Shown: positions 1 to 9,382, numbered from the stretch's first letter. The stretch: 64,000 nt of DNA from an uncultured Tenacibaculum sp. (GCA_947493285.1 CANLQH010000004.1:89870-153869), one strand, 5' to 3'. Translations and numbers: made by a program. The notes: generated by a model from the letters alone, not told the origin.

Positions 1-113
1 TTAGAAGTAGTTACAGCATCTAAACCAGAAATATCTGCTAAATAGATGGTATTTGTATCTGCTAACTGTGCTGTTAAATCTTGTATTACTTGTGATTTTT
101 CCTCTCTAGTCAT
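1..113 (-). CDS. rplJ: 50S ribosomal protein L10, N-terminal part (cut by window edge)
   Basis: The minus strand encodes a start MTREEKSQVIQDL followed by about 25 residues before the window ends. This fits the N-terminus of bacterial L10, the stalk-base protein that anchors L7/L12 dimers to the large subunit. Its position just downstream of rplA matches the conserved order nusG-rplK-rplA-rplJ. Only about 37 codons are visible, so the call rests on the short N-terminal match plus synteny. Confidence 0.85.
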   Translation of the reverse strand, partial: MTREEKSQVIQDLTAQLADTNTIYLADISGLDAVTTS

Positions 114-134
114 AATGAATAAGTTTTAACTGCC

Positions 135-824
135 TTACAATATAGATTTTTCCTCTACAGCAATACTTGGACTCATTGTTGAAGACATAAAAATACTCTT
201 AATATATGCTCCCTTTGCCGCTGTTGGCTTTAATTTTAATAACGTTTGAAGTAATTCGTTTGCGTTCTCTTGGATTTTTTGAGCATCGAAAGATACTTTT
301 CCAATTGCTGCATGTACGATACCGGTTTTATCAACTTTAAAATCGATCTTACCAGCTTTTACTTCTGTAACTGCTTTTGCAACGTCCATAGTTACTGTAC
401 CTGTCTTTGGGTTAGGCATTAAACCTCTTGGTCCTAAAACACGACCTAAAGGACCTAACTTACCCATAACACTAGGCATAGTAATAATAACGTCAACGTC
501 AGTCCATCCTCCTTTAATTTTTTGAAGGTATTCATCTAATCCAACATAATCAGCACCAGCTTCTTTAGCTTCTGCTTCTTTATCTGGAGTAACTAATGCT
601 AATACTTTAACATCTTTACCTGTTCCATGTGGTAATGTAACAACTCCACGTACCATTTGATTTGCTTTACGAGGATCTACTCCTAAACGTACTGCTAAAT
701 CTACAGATGCGTCAAACTTTACATTTGTAATTTCTTTAACTAAAGCTGATGCCTCATTTAAGCTATAAACTTTAGAGCTATCTATCTTAGCACGAGCTTC
801 TTTTTGCTTTCTAGTAATTGCCAT
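135..824 (-). CDS. rplA: 50S ribosomal protein L1
   Basis: The 229-residue product is standard length for L1, the protein of the mobile stalk of the large subunit that also represses its own operon in many bacteria. The family signature is visible around residues 115-145 ([20 protein letters not shown] then [12 protein letters not shown]). It lies 20 bp after rplK and 21 bp before rplJ on the same strand, so it is a member of the rplK-rplA-rplJ operon. I see nothing unusual. Confidence 0.98.
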   Translation of the reverse strand: MAITRKQKEARAKIDSSKVYSLNEASALVKEITNVKFDASVDLAVRLGVDPRKANQMVRGVVTLPHGTGKDVKVLALVTPDKEAEAKEAGADYVGLDEYLQKIKGGWTDVDVIITMPSVMGKLGPLGRVLGPRGLMPNPKTGTVTMDVAKAVTEVKAGKIDFKVDKTGIVHAAIGKVSFDAQKIQENANELLQTLLKLKPTAAKGAYIKSIFMSSTMSPSIAVEEKSIL

Positions 825-844
825 TTCTAAATATCTTTTAAAGT

Positions 845-1282
845 TTAAGCAGGTGCATCACCTGTTACTGTTAATCCCATAGAACGAGCAGTTCCGGCGA
901 TCATTCTCATTGCAGATTCAACTTTAAAGGCATTCATATCTACCATTTTGTCTTCTGCAATTGTTCTGATTTGATCCCAAGAAACTTTCGCTACTTTTTT
1001 CCTATTTGGTTCTCCTGAACCTTTCTTAATTTTGGCCGCTTCTAATAATTGTACTGCAGCTGGTGGTGTTTTTACAACAAACTCGAAAGATTTGTCTGTA
1101 TAAACTGTAATAACAACAGGTAATACTTTACCTTGTTTGTCCTGTGTACGAGCATTAAATTGCTTACAGAACTCCATGATGTTAACACCGGCAGCACCTA
1201 AAGCGGGTCCAACTGGTGGCGACGGATTCGCAGCACCTCCCCTAACTTGTAGTTTAACTAATTTACTTACTTCTTTTGCCAT
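845..1282 (-). CDS. rplK: 50S ribosomal protein L11
   Basis: The 145-residue product begins [13 protein letters not shown] and carries the L11 N-terminal motif [20 protein letters not shown], then the C-terminal rRNA-binding domain ([19 protein letters not shown]). L11 forms the GTPase-associated centre of the large subunit and takes part in factor binding and stringent signalling. It sits between nusG and rplA in the usual order, with a 66-bp gap to nusG. Confidence 0.98.
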   Translation of the reverse strand: MAKEVSKLVKLQVRGGAANPSPPVGPALGAAGVNIMEFCKQFNARTQDKQGKVLPVVITVYTDKSFEFVVKTPPAAVQLLEAAKIKKGSGEPNRKKVAKVSWDQIRTIAEDKMVDMNAFKVESAMRMIAGTARSMGLTVTGDAPA

Positions 1283-1348
1283 TGTTTAAGTTTTAATCAA
1301 TATGTTTAAAATGGAAGCTTTAAACACATCTAAATATAGGTGTAACAA

Positions 1349-1897
1349 TTATATTTTCTCTACTTGTGTGTAACTTAGTTCTAATGGAGTTTTTCTTCCG
1401 AAAATCTTAACCATTACTTCTAACTTACGTTTTTCCTCATTTACTTTTTCGATTGTACCATCGAATCCGTTAAAAGGACCGTCAATTACCTTAACTGTTT
1501 CTCCAACATTATAAGGAATTGCAACATTTTCATCGCTAACAGAAAGCTCATCTACCTTTCCTAACATTCTGTTTACTTCTGATTTACGCATTGGTACTGG
1601 CTCTCCTCCTTTTGTTTCACCTAAAAAACCAATAACGTTTGTTACCGATTTTATTACGTGAGGAACTTCACCTGCTAAATTAGCTTCTATCATTACGTAA
1701 CCAGGAAAGTAAACTCTTTCTCTGTTAACTTTTTTACCGTTCCTTACCTGAATCACCTTCTCGGTAGGAACGATTACTTGATTTACATAATCAGATAATC
1801 CAAAACGAGCAATTTCAGTCTCGATATAAGTCTTTACCTTATTCTCTTGACCTCCAACAGCTCTAACTACATACCACTTCATCACCGACTCAGCCAT
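1349..1897 (-). CDS. nusG: Transcription termination/antitermination factor NusG
   Basis: The 182-residue product has an N-terminal NGN domain (MKWYVVRAVGGQENKVK, later VYFPGYVMIEA) that contacts RNA polymerase, and a C-terminal KOW domain (around residues 130-160, VGETVKVIDGPFNGFDGTI) that contacts S10 or Rho. Two possible starts lie six codons apart (MAESVMKW); the first is taken because it follows secE by only 3 bp. The pairing secE-nusG-rplK is universal. Confidence 0.97.
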   Translation of the reverse strand: MAESVMKWYVVRAVGGQENKVKTYIETEIARFGLSDYVNQVIVPTEKVIQVRNGKKVNRERVYFPGYVMIEANLAGEVPHVIKSVTNVIGFLGETKGGEPVPMRKSEVNRMLGKVDELSVSDENVAIPYNVGETVKVIDGPFNGFDGTIEKVNEEKRKLEVMVKIFGRKTPLELSYTQVEKI

Positions 1898-1900
1898 AAT

Positions 1901-2098
1901 CTAGTTATTAAACATTTGGAAAAAATTATCTAACCCTGTTTGAAAAACTTTATCTATAGCTGCTACTGCTAATGCAAAAGCAACAGTAAATGCTGCAACA
2001 ACTACAGTTGACTTTTGAGCCTCTTCACGAGAAGACCAAGTCATGTTTGTGTTTAATTCTTCAAAAGAATCCTTGATGTATTGTATAAAGTTATTCAT
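1901..2098 (-). CDS. secE: Preprotein translocase subunit SecE
   Basis: This 65-residue protein has a short amphipathic N-terminal half (FIQYIKDSFEELNTNMTW) and a single transmembrane segment near residues 30-50 (STVVVAAFTVAFALAVAAI). That is the minimal single-span SecE typical of most bacteria. SecE clamps the SecY channel in the inner membrane. It lies between tRNA-Trp and nusG, the conserved neighbourhood in Flavobacteriia. Confidence 0.95.
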   Translation of the reverse strand: MNNFIQYIKDSFEELNTNMTWSSREEAQKSTVVVAAFTVAFALAVAAIDKVFQTGLDNFFQMFNN

Positions 2099-2151
2099 GT
2101 TTTTATCCTTTTAACGAGCTGTGATTAATATCGCAACTCGCTTTAGTTTTG

Positions 2152-2224
2152 CACGGATTGAGGGACTCGAACCCCCGACACCTGGTTTTGGAGACCAGTG
2201 CTCTACCAACTGAGCTAAACCCGT
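2152..2224 (-). tRNA. tRNA-Trp (CCA)
   Basis: The minus strand folds as a 73-nt cloverleaf with a 7-bp acceptor stem (ACGGGTT/AATCCGT), the D-arm TAGCTCAGTTGGTAGAGC, the anticodon loop CTCCAAA with anticodon CCA, and the T-arm GGTTCGAGTCC. The 3' CCA is not encoded. It lies between tuf and secE. Confidence 0.97.
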
Positions 2225-2234
2225 ATTTCATTTT

Positions 2235-2264
2235 AAAAGGAGTCTTTCGAAAAAGACTCCTTTT
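2235..2264 (-). terminator. Terminator after tuf
   Basis: A 13-bp perfect inverted repeat (AAAAGGAGTCTTT / AAAGACTCCTTTT) with a 4-nt loop lies 22 bp past the tuf stop codon. On the minus strand the stem is followed by only four T residues, so some read-through into tRNA-Trp and secE is possible. Confidence 0.75.
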
Positions 2265-2286
2265 TTATATGATATAAACTAATTAA

Positions 2287-3474
2287 TTAGTCTAAAATTT
2301 CAGTTACCTGACCTGCACCTACTGTTCTACCTCCTTCACGGATAGCAAACTGTAAACCTAAGTTTAATGCAATTGGTTGGATTAAATCAACTGTAATAGT
2401 TAAGTTATCTCCAGGCATTACCATTTCTACTCCATCAGGTAAGTTAATGTTACCAGTTACGTCAGTTGTACGTACGTAGAACTGTGGACGGTAGTTGTTA
2501 TGGAATGGAGTGTGACGTCCACCTTCTTCTTTCTTTAAGACATAAACCTCAGCTTTAAACTTAGCGTGTGGTGTTACAGATCCTGGCTTAACGATTACCA
2601 TTCCTCTTTTAATATCTTCTTTTGCAATACCTCTTAATAAGATACCTGCGTTATCTCCAGCCTCACCTCTATCTAAGATTTGACGGAACATTTCAATACC
2701 AGTTACTGTAGAAGTTAACTTCTCAGTACCCATACCGATGATCTCAACAGGATCTCCAGAGTTGATGATACCAGTTTCAATACGACCAGTAGCAACAGTA
2801 CCACGACCAGTAATAGAGAATACATCTTCGATTGGCATTAAGAAATCTTTTTCAGTTTCTCTTGGCGGCTCTTCAATCCACTCATCAACTTGGTTCATTA
2901 ATTCTAAAACAGTGTCAACCCATTTTTGCTCACCATTTAAAGCTCCTAATGCAGAACCCGCAACTACAGGACCATTATCTCCATCATACTCATAGAAAGA
3001 TAATAATTCTCTAACTTCCATTTCTACTAATTCTAAAAGCTCTTCATCATCAACCATATCAACTTTGTTTAAGAAAACAACGATACGAGGAATACCTACC
3101 TGACGACCTAATAAGATATGCTCACGAGTTTGTGGCATTGGACCATCTGTAGCAGCAACTACTAAGATAGCTCCATCCATTTGAGCAGCACCAGTTACCA
3201 TGTTCTTTACGTAATCGGCGTGACCTGGACAGTCTACGTGCGCGTAGTGACGGTTTGCTGTTGCATATTCTACGTGAGAAGAGTTAATTGTAATACCTCT
3301 TTCTTTTTCTTCAGGAGCGTTATCGATTTGATCGAAATCTCTTTGTTCTGAAAATCCTGCATCTGCTAAAACCTTAGTGATTGCAGCAGTTAATGTAGTT
3401 TTACCGTGATCTACGTGACCGATAGTACCAACATTTAAGTGTGGTTTCGAACGATCATAAGTTGCTTTTGCCAT
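2287..3474 (-). CDS. tuf: Elongation factor Tu
   Basis: The 395-residue product is full length. GTPase motifs are present: G1 [13 protein letters not shown] near residue 17, G2 ERGITI, G3 [13 protein letters not shown]4 NKVDMVD and G5 SALGAL. The beta-barrel domains 2 and 3 end in the usual [12 protein letters not shown]-Tu delivers aminoacyl-tRNA to the ribosome. It is embedded in a tRNA operon (Thr-Tyr-Gly-Thr upstream, Trp downstream), a common flavobacterial layout. Confidence 0.99.
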   Translation of the reverse strand: MAKATYDRSKPHLNVGTIGHVDHGKTTLTAAITKVLADAGFSEQRDFDQIDNAPEEKERGITINSSHVEYATANRHYAHVDCPGHADYVKNMVTGAAQMDGAILVVAATDGPMPQTREHILLGRQVGIPRIVVFLNKVDMVDDEELLELVEMEVRELLSFYEYDGDNGPVVAGSALGALNGEQKWVDTVLELMNQVDEWIEEPPRETEKDFLMPIEDVFSITGRGTVATGRIETGIINSGDPVEIIGMGTEKLTSTVTGIEMFRQILDRGEAGDNAGILLRGIAKEDIKRGMVIVKPGSVTPHAKFKAEVYVLKKEEGGRHTPFHNNYRPQFYVRTTDVTGNINLPDGVEMVMPGDNLTITVDLIQPIALNLGLQFAIREGGRTVGAGQVTEILD

Positions 3475-3555
3475 GATTATTAATTTTAATTCTTAGTTAA
3501 ATATATTTAGTGTTACTTTTAAAAATTCTTCTATACTCTTTTTCACTAAAAAAAG

Positions 3556-3628
3556 AGCCAATGACCGGATTTGAACCGGTGACCTCATCCCTACCAAGGA
3601 TGCGCTCTACCAACTGAGCTACACCGGC
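3556..3628 (-). tRNA. tRNA-Thr (GGT)
   Basis: A 73-nt cloverleaf on the minus strand with acceptor GCCGGTG/CATTGGC (including a G-T pair) and anticodon loop TTGGTAG, anticodon GGT. It is the last of four tRNAs before tuf. Confidence 0.96.
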
Positions 3629-3640
3629 TTGGAATTTTAG

Positions 3641-3713
3641 AGCGAGAGACCGGGTTCGAACCGGCGACATTCAGCTTGGAAGGCTGACGCTCTACCAACT
3701 GAGCTACTCTCGC
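3641..3713 (-). tRNA. tRNA-Gly (TCC)
   Basis: A 73-nt cloverleaf on the minus strand with acceptor GCGAGAG/CTCTCGC and anticodon loop CTTCCAA, anticodon TCC, which reads GGA and GGG. It lies 12 bp from tRNA-Thr (GGT). Confidence 0.96.
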
Positions 3714-3782
3714 GTATTTTAAAACCTTTTATCAATAGTCAAAAATTGAAGCTTAACATATCGATTACTCAGTTTTAAAAAG

Positions 3783-3865
3783 TGGGGAGAGCAGGATTCG
3801 AACCTGCGAAGTCGTAAGACAACGGAGTTACAGTCCGTCCCATTTGGCCGCTCTGGAATCTCCCC
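3783..3865 (-). tRNA. tRNA-Tyr (GTA)
   Basis: An 83-nt class II tRNA with a long variable arm, acceptor GGGGAGA/TCTCCCC and anticodon GTA in the loop CTGTAAC. The long variable arm is as expected for bacterial tRNA-Tyr. Confidence 0.96.
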
Positions 3866-3899
3866 AATACTTTAATAAATTAAAGAACTTGTTTTTTTG

Positions 3900-3973
3900 A
3901 GCCGATGAGAGGACTCGAACCTCCGACCTGCTGATTACAAATCAGCTGCTCTAGCCAGCTGAGCTACATCGGC
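3900..3973 (-). tRNA. tRNA-Thr (TGT)
   Basis: A 74-nt cloverleaf on the minus strand with acceptor GCCGATG/CATCGGC and anticodon loop TTGTAAT, anticodon TGT. It is the first gene of the tRNA-tuf operon. Confidence 0.96.
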
Positions 3974-4014
3974 AATTGCTTATAAAAAAACAATCCGCTA
4001 TTTCTAACGGACTG

Positions 4015-4022
4015 CAAATGTA
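4015..4022 (-). promoter_or_regulatory. Promoter -7 box for the tRNA-tuf operon
   Basis: The minus strand reads TACATTTG here, an exact TAnnTTTG box of the Bacteroidota primary sigma factor. It is followed by GCAGTCCGTTAG, which resembles the GCATCCGCTTAAC found just after the tRNA-Phe promoter box at 63761-63768. No clear -33 TTG is seen. Just downstream the transcript can form an imperfect hairpin (TCCGTTA with TAGCGGA) followed by seven T residues (about 3986-4014). That hairpin could also end the hpf transcript. Confidence 0.6.
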
Positions 4023-4071
4023 TAAAGTAATTTTTAATTTTTAAAACTTTTTTAAATTATTTTTCTTCTTT

Positions 4072-4380
4072 TTACGACACTAAAGAATCTCTATGTTTCT
4101 CTTTTGATTTTTTTAGACTTCTTTTTAATGAATCTACCGCAATACTAACACCCTCTTCAAAGGTTTTAGTTACCTTTTTTACCATCAACTCATTCCCTGG
4201 AATATTAATCTTAACCTCTGTAATTTTATTTTCTTTTTCGCTTGTTTTTTGAACCTTTAAAAAAACCTCTGCATCAACAATTTTATCATGAAACTTCTCT
4301 AACCCTTCAATCTTTTTATCAATATAATCTAATAACTTCTTATCTGCCGTAAAGTTTACTGATTGCGTGAATACTTTCAT
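4072..4380 (-). CDS. hpf: Ribosome hibernation promoting factor, short form
   Basis: The 102-residue product matches the S30AE/HPF family in length and layout: an N-terminal strand (MKVFTQSVNFTADKKLLDYI), a helix with EKFHDKIVDAEVFLKV, and a C-terminal helix with AVDSLKRSLKKSKEK. It lacks the long C-terminal dimerisation domain of long HPF. The family binds the decoding region of 30S subunits in stationary phase and inactivates ribosomes. It lies 13 bp after the recombinase gene, so the two may be co-transcribed. Confidence 0.9.
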   Translation of the reverse strand: MKVFTQSVNFTADKKLLDYIDKKIEGLEKFHDKIVDAEVFLKVQKTSEKENKITEVKINIPGNELMVKKVTKTFEEGVSIAVDSLKRSLKKSKEKHRDSLVS

Positions 4381-4393
4381 AATTATTCCTTCT

Positions 4394-5281
4394 TTATTTT
4401 GACTCTCTAGGATGAGCCTTGTTATACACTTTTTTTATCTGCTCCAAGCTATTATGCGTATATACTTGGGTCGAGGCTAAACTTGAATGCCCTAGTAATT
4501 CTTTAACCGAGTTTAATGACGCACCATTATTTAGCAAATGTGTTGCAAAAGCATGCCTTAATATATGTGGGCTCTTTTTTACCTTTGAAGACACCCTACT
4601 AAAGTACAAATTTATTATTCGGTAAACAAGAGTTTCATAAATTTTAACGCCCTTTTTAGTTACTAAAAGCTCCTCCACATCTTCTATCTCATACTCCTTT
4701 TTCAAAGCCAAATACCTAACTAAAGTACTTTTAACAGATGGCAACAACATTACAAACCTTTCTTTGTTTCGTTTTCCTAAAACTTTAATCATTCCTTTAT
4801 TATAATCAATATCTTTTTCTTTGATATTAATTAACTCCGTTCTTCTTATTCCTGTTGAATACAATAGCTCTACAATCAACCTATTTCTAACTGATTCAAA
4901 ATCGATATCATCACTCATTTCTTTTATCACTTGTTCTATTTCATTTTGATCAAAAGGTGTTTGTATTTTTTTTTGAATTTTTAACGCTTTATGCTTTGCT
5001 AATGGACTTACCTCTATCTCATTAATTTTCTGCAAAAACTTATAAAATGACTTTAACGACGAAACCTTTCTATTAACACTTCTATTAGCTACTCCTTTAT
5101 TTACTAAATCAACAATCCATGTTCTTATTTGATTGTAATGAATGTTTTCAATATCATCTTGATCAAACTGAACATCACAGAAATCTTTAAATTCTACTAA
5201 ATCTGTTTTGTAAGCCAATATGGTATGCTTAGAATATTTTTTTTCATATTCTAAATAATCTAAAAAAGCTTGTATTAGCAT
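4394..5281 (-). CDS. xerC: Tyrosine recombinase, XerC type
   Basis: The 295-residue product is the usual length for XerC/XerD. It has an N-terminal SAM-like core-binding domain (residues 1-90) and a C-terminal catalytic domain. The catalytic set is visible: R146 in STGIRRTEL, K170 in LGKRNKER, H239 and R242 in HILRHAFATH, H265 in LGHSS, and the nucleophile Y274 in TQVYTH. Such enzymes resolve chromosome dimers at dif. The location next to hpf and rpsU is the normal flavobacterial one, so it is chromosomal and not from a mobile element. XerC versus XerD is not decided by sequence alone. Confidence 0.9.
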   Translation of the reverse strand: MLIQAFLDYLEYEKKYSKHTILAYKTDLVEFKDFCDVQFDQDDIENIHYNQIRTWIVDLVNKGVANRSVNRKVSSLKSFYKFLQKINEIEVSPLAKHKALKIQKKIQTPFDQNEIEQVIKEMSDDIDFESVRNRLIVELLYSTGIRRTELINIKEKDIDYNKGMIKVLGKRNKERFVMLLPSVKSTLVRYLALKKEYEIEDVEELLVTKKGVKIYETLVYRIINLYFSRVSSKVKKSPHILRHAFATHLLNNGASLNSVKELLGHSSLASTQVYTHNSLEQIKKVYNKAHPRESK

Positions 5282-5312
5282 TAACTCTTAATATTTAATT
5301 TGAAGATACAAA

Positions 5313-5343
5313 AAAACCTGTATTGAAAAACAATACAGGTTTT
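5313..5343 (-). terminator. Terminator after rpsU
   Basis: A 13-bp perfect stem (AAAACCTGTATTG / CAATACAGGTTTT) with an AAAAA loop lies about 20 bp past the rpsU stop. On the minus strand the stem runs into seven T residues, so it is a strong intrinsic terminator separating rpsU from the recombinase gene. Confidence 0.9.
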
Positions 5344-5363
5344 ATATTTTTAGTAAATTATTT

Positions 5364-5561
5364 CTAACCTACTTCTTCTTGTGTTCTTAATCTCTGAACG
5401 TAAGATGCTTTGATATTTTGAGCTCTTTTTACTACAGATGGCTTATCAAATTGCTTTCTGCTACGTAATTCTCTCATCGTTTTAACATCTCTAAACTTTC
5501 GTTTATAACGTTTTAACGCTCTATCGATATTCTCTCCTTCTTTAACTGGAATGATTAACAT
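5364..5561 (-). CDS. rpsU: 30S ribosomal protein S21
   Basis: The 65-residue basic product begins MLIIPVKEGENIDRALKRYKR and contains the S21 stretch KTMRELRSRKQFDKPSV. S21 helps 30S subunits engage mRNA. It is monocistronic, bounded downstream by a strong terminator. AGGGAGGTGC-like sequence lies 8-14 bp before the start on the minus strand, an unusually good Shine-Dalgarno for this window. Confidence 0.97.
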   Translation of the reverse strand: MLIIPVKEGENIDRALKRYKRKFRDVKTMRELRSRKQFDKPSVVKRAQNIKASYVQRLRTQEEVG

Positions 5562-5666
5562 GTATTAGCACCTCCCTTCATTGTAGTCTCTAAATTTTGT
5601 TTTTAGGACTGCAAAGATACTGAGTCTTTTTCAATTAACAACCTAATAAATAATAATTTTTATATT

Positions 5667-6833
5667 TTAAGTTGCTGGCTTGTACTCTTTCTTATCGATT
5701 ACCATTTTTGCAATGATTTCCTTTAAGATTTCAGAAGTACCACCACCGATTGGCCCTAAACGACTATCACGCAACAAACGCGCCATCGGATACTCTTCCA
5801 TATAACCATAACCACCTAATAACTGAAGTGCTTCGTAAATTACTTCATCTGCCATTTTAGTTGACAACAACTTAGACATACTAGCTTCTTTTACCACATA
5901 TTGCCCATCATTTAATCGCTTAGCAATCGAATAATTGTATTCTCTACACATATCTACTCTACTTGCCATTTCAGCAATTTTATGACGCAATACCTGAAAC
6001 CTATCTAAAGACTTACCAAAAGCCACACGCTCTTCCATATACTGTACCGCGTAATCTACTGCATATTCAGCTCTAGCATGTGCATTGATTCCCATTACCA
6101 AACGTTCTAAAGCAAAATGTTGCATGATATAAGGAAAACCTTTCCCTTCTTCTCCCATTAAATTTTCTGCAGGAATTTCTACATTATCAAACGCTATTTC
6201 GGCTGTATCTGAAGCCCTCCATCCAAGTTTATCTAATTTAGTTGCTGATATACCTGGAATATCTCTGTCCATTACGAAAATAGACATTCCTTTATATTTA
6301 TCTTCAGGATTTGTTTTTGCTGCTACTATCAAATAATCTGAATACACTCCATTTGTTATGAAAGTTTTAGATCCGTTTATAACGTACTTATCTCCTTTCT
6401 TAACAGCAGTTGTTCTCATACCTGCAACATCAGACCCTCCAAAAGGCTCTGTAATACATAAACATCCTATTTTATCACCATCAATACTTGGTGTTAAATA
6501 TTCTTTCTTTATTCGATCATCACCTTCTTTATTTAAGTGTGTCATTGCTAAATAAGCATGCGCCCACATATTAGCTGCAAATCCTCCTGAATTTACTTTT
6601 TGTAATTCTTCTAAAAAGATAACTGTATAAAAAAGATCTAATCCCAAACCACCATATTCTTCTGACTGATTTAAACCAAAGTATCCCATTTCACCGAATT
6701 TCTTCCAAATAAAACGCTCTACGGTTCCTTCTTTCTCCCACTTATCTATATGTGGCACTACCTCTTTTTGTAAAAACTCCTTGAAACTTTGACGAAAAGA
6801 CTCATGTTCTTCTGTAAAATACATACTATTCAT
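5667..6833 (-). CDS. Acyl-CoA dehydrogenase
   Basis: The 388-residue product is a complete acyl-CoA dehydrogenase: N-terminal helical domain (residues 1-115), middle beta domain with CITEPFGGSDVAGMRT near residue 130, and C-terminal FAD-binding helices with LLGGYGYMEEYPMARLLRD near residue 345 and GPIGGGTSEILKEII at the end. These enzymes oxidise acyl-CoA thioesters to enoyl-CoA in fatty-acid or branched-chain catabolism and pass electrons to ETF. Chain-length specificity cannot be read from the sequence. A downstream alternative start exists at the MYFTEEHE methionine three codons in. Confidence 0.92.
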   Translation of the reverse strand: MNSMYFTEEHESFRQSFKEFLQKEVVPHIDKWEKEGTVERFIWKKFGEMGYFGLNQSEEYGGLGLDLFYTVIFLEELQKVNSGGFAANMWAHAYLAMTHLNKEGDDRIKKEYLTPSIDGDKIGCLCITEPFGGSDVAGMRTTAVKKGDKYVINGSKTFITNGVYSDYLIVAAKTNPEDKYKGMSIFVMDRDIPGISATKLDKLGWRASDTAEIAFDNVEIPAENLMGEEGKGFPYIMQHFALERLVMGINAHARAEYAVDYAVQYMEERVAFGKSLDRFQVLRHKIAEMASRVDMCREYNYSIAKRLNDGQYVVKEASMSKLLSTKMADEVIYEALQLLGGYGYMEEYPMARLLRDSRLGPIGGGTSEILKEIIAKMVIDKKEYKPAT

Positions 6834-6860
6834 TAGTCGTAAACTTAATTTGTTGTTTGT

Positions 6861-7787
6861 TTATTTTGCTTCCAAATATAAAACTATTCTCTCGTATTTA
6901 TCTAACGGAAAATCTTTAATATTTCTTAATTCTGATATTTGCTGCAATTCAGCAACTTCATCTCTATATTCAAAAATCTTTTTACATAGTTCGTAATCTA
7001 TATAAGGATTTTTTAAAACCTGCTTAAAAGTAGCCGTATTTACATTTATTTTTTGAATTGTTGGCTTTTGGTAAATTTTAAAAACTTTTAAAATTTCTTT
7101 TATTGTTGATTTTTCTAGTCCCCAAACTTCATACAATTGACTCGAATATGAATATCCTTGTAATTTATTCCTGTATTTTATTATTCTTTCAGAAATTACT
7201 TCACCTACTCCATTTACAGTTTCAAAATCTTGCTGAGTTGCTTTATTTATATCAGAAGTAGAAATCGTTCTACTCTCTTTTGAAATTTCTTTGAGAAAAT
7301 CTTTTTTTGACTCAGTTGAAATATTGGATTTTAAGCTTTGCTTCTTTTTTTGATTTTGCTGATTACGTTTTACAACCCAATCTGGAAATTTAAAATAAGG
7401 AGATATTTTATTCAGTAGAGTATCAGATACTTTAGTAACCTCCTGAAACTCCTTTATAGAGTTTACATATTTATTCTTCTTTCTGAAGGAGTGTAATCGA
7501 TCAATTTCTTCAATCGACATTCTTAATTGATATCCTTTAAAATCTGTTATAAAATTAGGATTGAATGGATATATCTTAGGTTTTCTTTTTTCTAACTCAA
7601 TTCTTTTTAAACTATCTAACTCTTTTGTAAAAGCAAGTAGCTCTTCACCTTCAACATTTACTTGGTTACCAGAAGAGAAATCTACGTAAACATAAATGGC
7701 TTGTAAGATTATAATTAGCAGTAATAAAAAGAAAACCCCATTTCTTTGGCGTTTGTTATACCAGAAATGGGATTTAAATATTTTCAT
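6861..7787 (-). CDS. Membrane-anchored helix-hairpin-helix (ComEA-like) protein
   Basis: The 308-residue product has an N-terminal membrane anchor near residues 18-36 (GVFFLLLLIIILQAIYVYV), then a charged region and two clear helix-hairpin-helix segments. The first is near residues 180-215 (NKATQQDFETVNGVGEVIS) and the second near residues 245-305 (NVNTATFKQVLKNPYIDYEL). The repeat form matches ComEA-type proteins, which bind DNA non-specifically during uptake. This one is longer than classical ComEA, and the flavobacterial relatives have no proven role. It is 8 bp from the symporter gene, so probably co-transcribed. Confidence 0.75.
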   Translation of the reverse strand: MKIFKSHFWYNKRQRNGVFFLLLLIIILQAIYVYVDFSSGNQVNVEGEELLAFTKELDSLKRIELEKRKPKIYPFNPNFITDFKGYQLRMSIEEIDRLHSFRKKNKYVNSIKEFQEVTKVSDTLLNKISPYFKFPDWVVKRNQQNQKKKQSLKSNISTESKKDFLKEISKESRTISTSDINKATQQDFETVNGVGEVISERIIKYRNKLQGYSYSSQLYEVWGLEKSTIKEILKVFKIYQKPTIQKINVNTATFKQVLKNPYIDYELCKKIFEYRDEVAELQQISELRNIKDFPLDKYERIVLYLEAK

Positions 7788-7795
7788 TTTTTCTT

Positions 7796-9382
7796 TTAGC
7801 TCTTAATAGCCTCAAGGTAACGTTTTAATTGCTTTTTAACAACTGGCATTAAGAAATACAATCCAATCATGTTTGGGAACACCATTGCAAAAATCATAGC
7901 GTCTGAGAATGCCCAAATTGAACTCATACTTGCAGCTGCACCAATTACAACAAAAGTCAAGAATAAAACTTTATATGTTAAATCTGCTTTTTTACCTCTA
8001 CCAAATAAGAATTTCCACGATTGTAATCCATAATAAGACCAAGAAATCATAGTAGAAACCGCAAATAAAACCACTGCCACAGTTAAAAATATATTTGAGA
8101 ATGGAATGTATTGAGCAAAAGCTCTAGATGTAATTCCAGCTCCTTCATACGCCACTCCATCAATAAATACAGATCCCGATCCGTCTCCACCATATTCAAA
8201 AGCTCCTCCGAAGTTAAAAATAATAATTACCAAAGCTGTCATTGTACAAATTAATACTGTATCAATAAATGGCTCTAATAATGCTACTAACCCTTCAGAA
8301 GCTGAATATTTTGTTTTTACAGCTGAATGCGCAATAGAAGCAGAACCTGCTCCAGCTTCATTTGAGAAAGCTGCTCTTTTAAAACCTACTAATAACACTC
8401 CAATAATACCACCAACTCCAATTGCTGTTGGATTGAAAGCTTCACTTATTATTAAAGAAATCGCATCATCTACTAATGAGAAGTTTACTCCTAAAATATA
8501 AATACATGCTAATAAATATAGTACAGCCATAAAAGGAACCACCTTTTCCGTTACAGTAGCAATTCTCTTAATTCCTCCAATAATAATAATTCCAACTACT
8601 ATTGCTAACACAACTCCAATCATTGCTCCAGCACCAGCACTTTCTAAACCTAATAGCTCTTTAATTACAATAGTAGCTTGATTAGACTGAGCAGCGTTAC
8701 CACCACCAAAAGATCCACCAATACAAAAAATTGCAAAAAATACAGCAGAAATTTTACCTAATGTCTTGAAGCCTTTTTCTTTAAGTCCTTTCGATAAATA
8801 ATACATTGGACCACCGTAAACAGTTCCATCTTCACCAACATCACGATATTGAACTCCTAATGTACATTCAACAAATTTTGTTGACATACCTAATAATCCA
8901 CAAACTATCATCCAAAATGTTGCACCTGGACCTCCTAAAGCAATTGCCAAAGCAACCCCTGCTATATTCCCATTACCAACTGTACCAGATACGGCAGTTG
9001 CTAACGCCTGGAAGTGAGAAACCTCACCTTCTTGACTTTCATCTCTAATTGTTTCTATTGAATCTCCTCCTGGAGTTACATCACCATAAGCAGGCTCTAC
9101 AACTGCATGATCCACATGATCATACTTCCCTCTTACAACATTAATAGCTGTAAAAAAGTGACGGATATTTGGAAACCCAAAATAAATTGTAAAAAACAAA
9201 GCACTTGCTACTAATAAAATCAACACAAATGGAGTGCCGAACACTGGAAAGAAAATAACATTGCTAAAAAAATCTGATATTGGCTTAAAGGCTTCGTCAA
9301 TCTGTTGATCTAACCCTTTTTCTTGCGCGAAAGTAAACATCGGTGTTATTAATAATAACAACGTTAGTAGTCTTTTATTCAT
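7796..9382 (-). CDS. Alanine/glycine:cation symporter, AGCS family
   Basis: The 528-residue product starts with a signal-like segment (LLTLLLLITPMFTFAQ) and has about ten membrane spans. AGCS hallmarks are visible: ATAVSGTVGNGNIAGVALAI near residue 130, GGPMYYLSKGL, and GFKRAAFSNEAGAGSA near residue 335. The family imports alanine or glycine with Na+ (or H+) across the inner membrane. The extended N-terminus before the first span is common in Bacteroidota members. It shares the strand and close spacing with the helix-hairpin-helix gene downstream. Confidence 0.92.
   Translation of the reverse strand: MNKRLLTLLLLITPMFTFAQEKGLDQQIDEAFKPISDFFSNVIFFPVFGTPFVLILLVASALFFTIYFGFPNIRHFFTAINVVRGKYDHVDHAVVEPAYGDVTPGGDSIETIRDESQEGEVSHFQALATAVSGTVGNGNIAGVALAIALGGPGATFWMIVCGLLGMSTKFVECTLGVQYRDVGEDGTVYGGPMYYLSKGLKEKGFKTLGKISAVFFAIFCIGGSFGGGNAAQSNQATIVIKELLGLESAGAGAMIGVVLAIVVGIIIIGGIKRIATVTEKVVPFMAVLYLLACIYILGVNFSLVDDAISLIISEAFNPTAIGVGGIIGVLLVGFKRAAFSNEAGAGSASIAHSAVKTKYSASEGLVALLEPFIDTVLICTMTALVIIIFNFGGAFEYGGDGSGSVFIDGVAYEGAGITSRAFAQYIPFSNIFLTVAVVLFAVSTMISWSYYGLQSWKFLFGRGKKADLTYKVLFLTFVVIGAAASMSSIWAFSDAMIFAMVFPNMIGLYFLMPVVKKQLKRYLEAIKS

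Noticed and set aside
2738..2995. Plus-strand frames inside tuf
   Set aside because: They are antisense to a highly conserved gene and reflect its codon bias.
4394..5281. Tyrosine recombinase as a sign of an integrated element
   Set aside because: The length, full catalytic set and the neighbours hpf and rpsU are those of chromosomal XerC-type genes, and no att-like repeats were seen.
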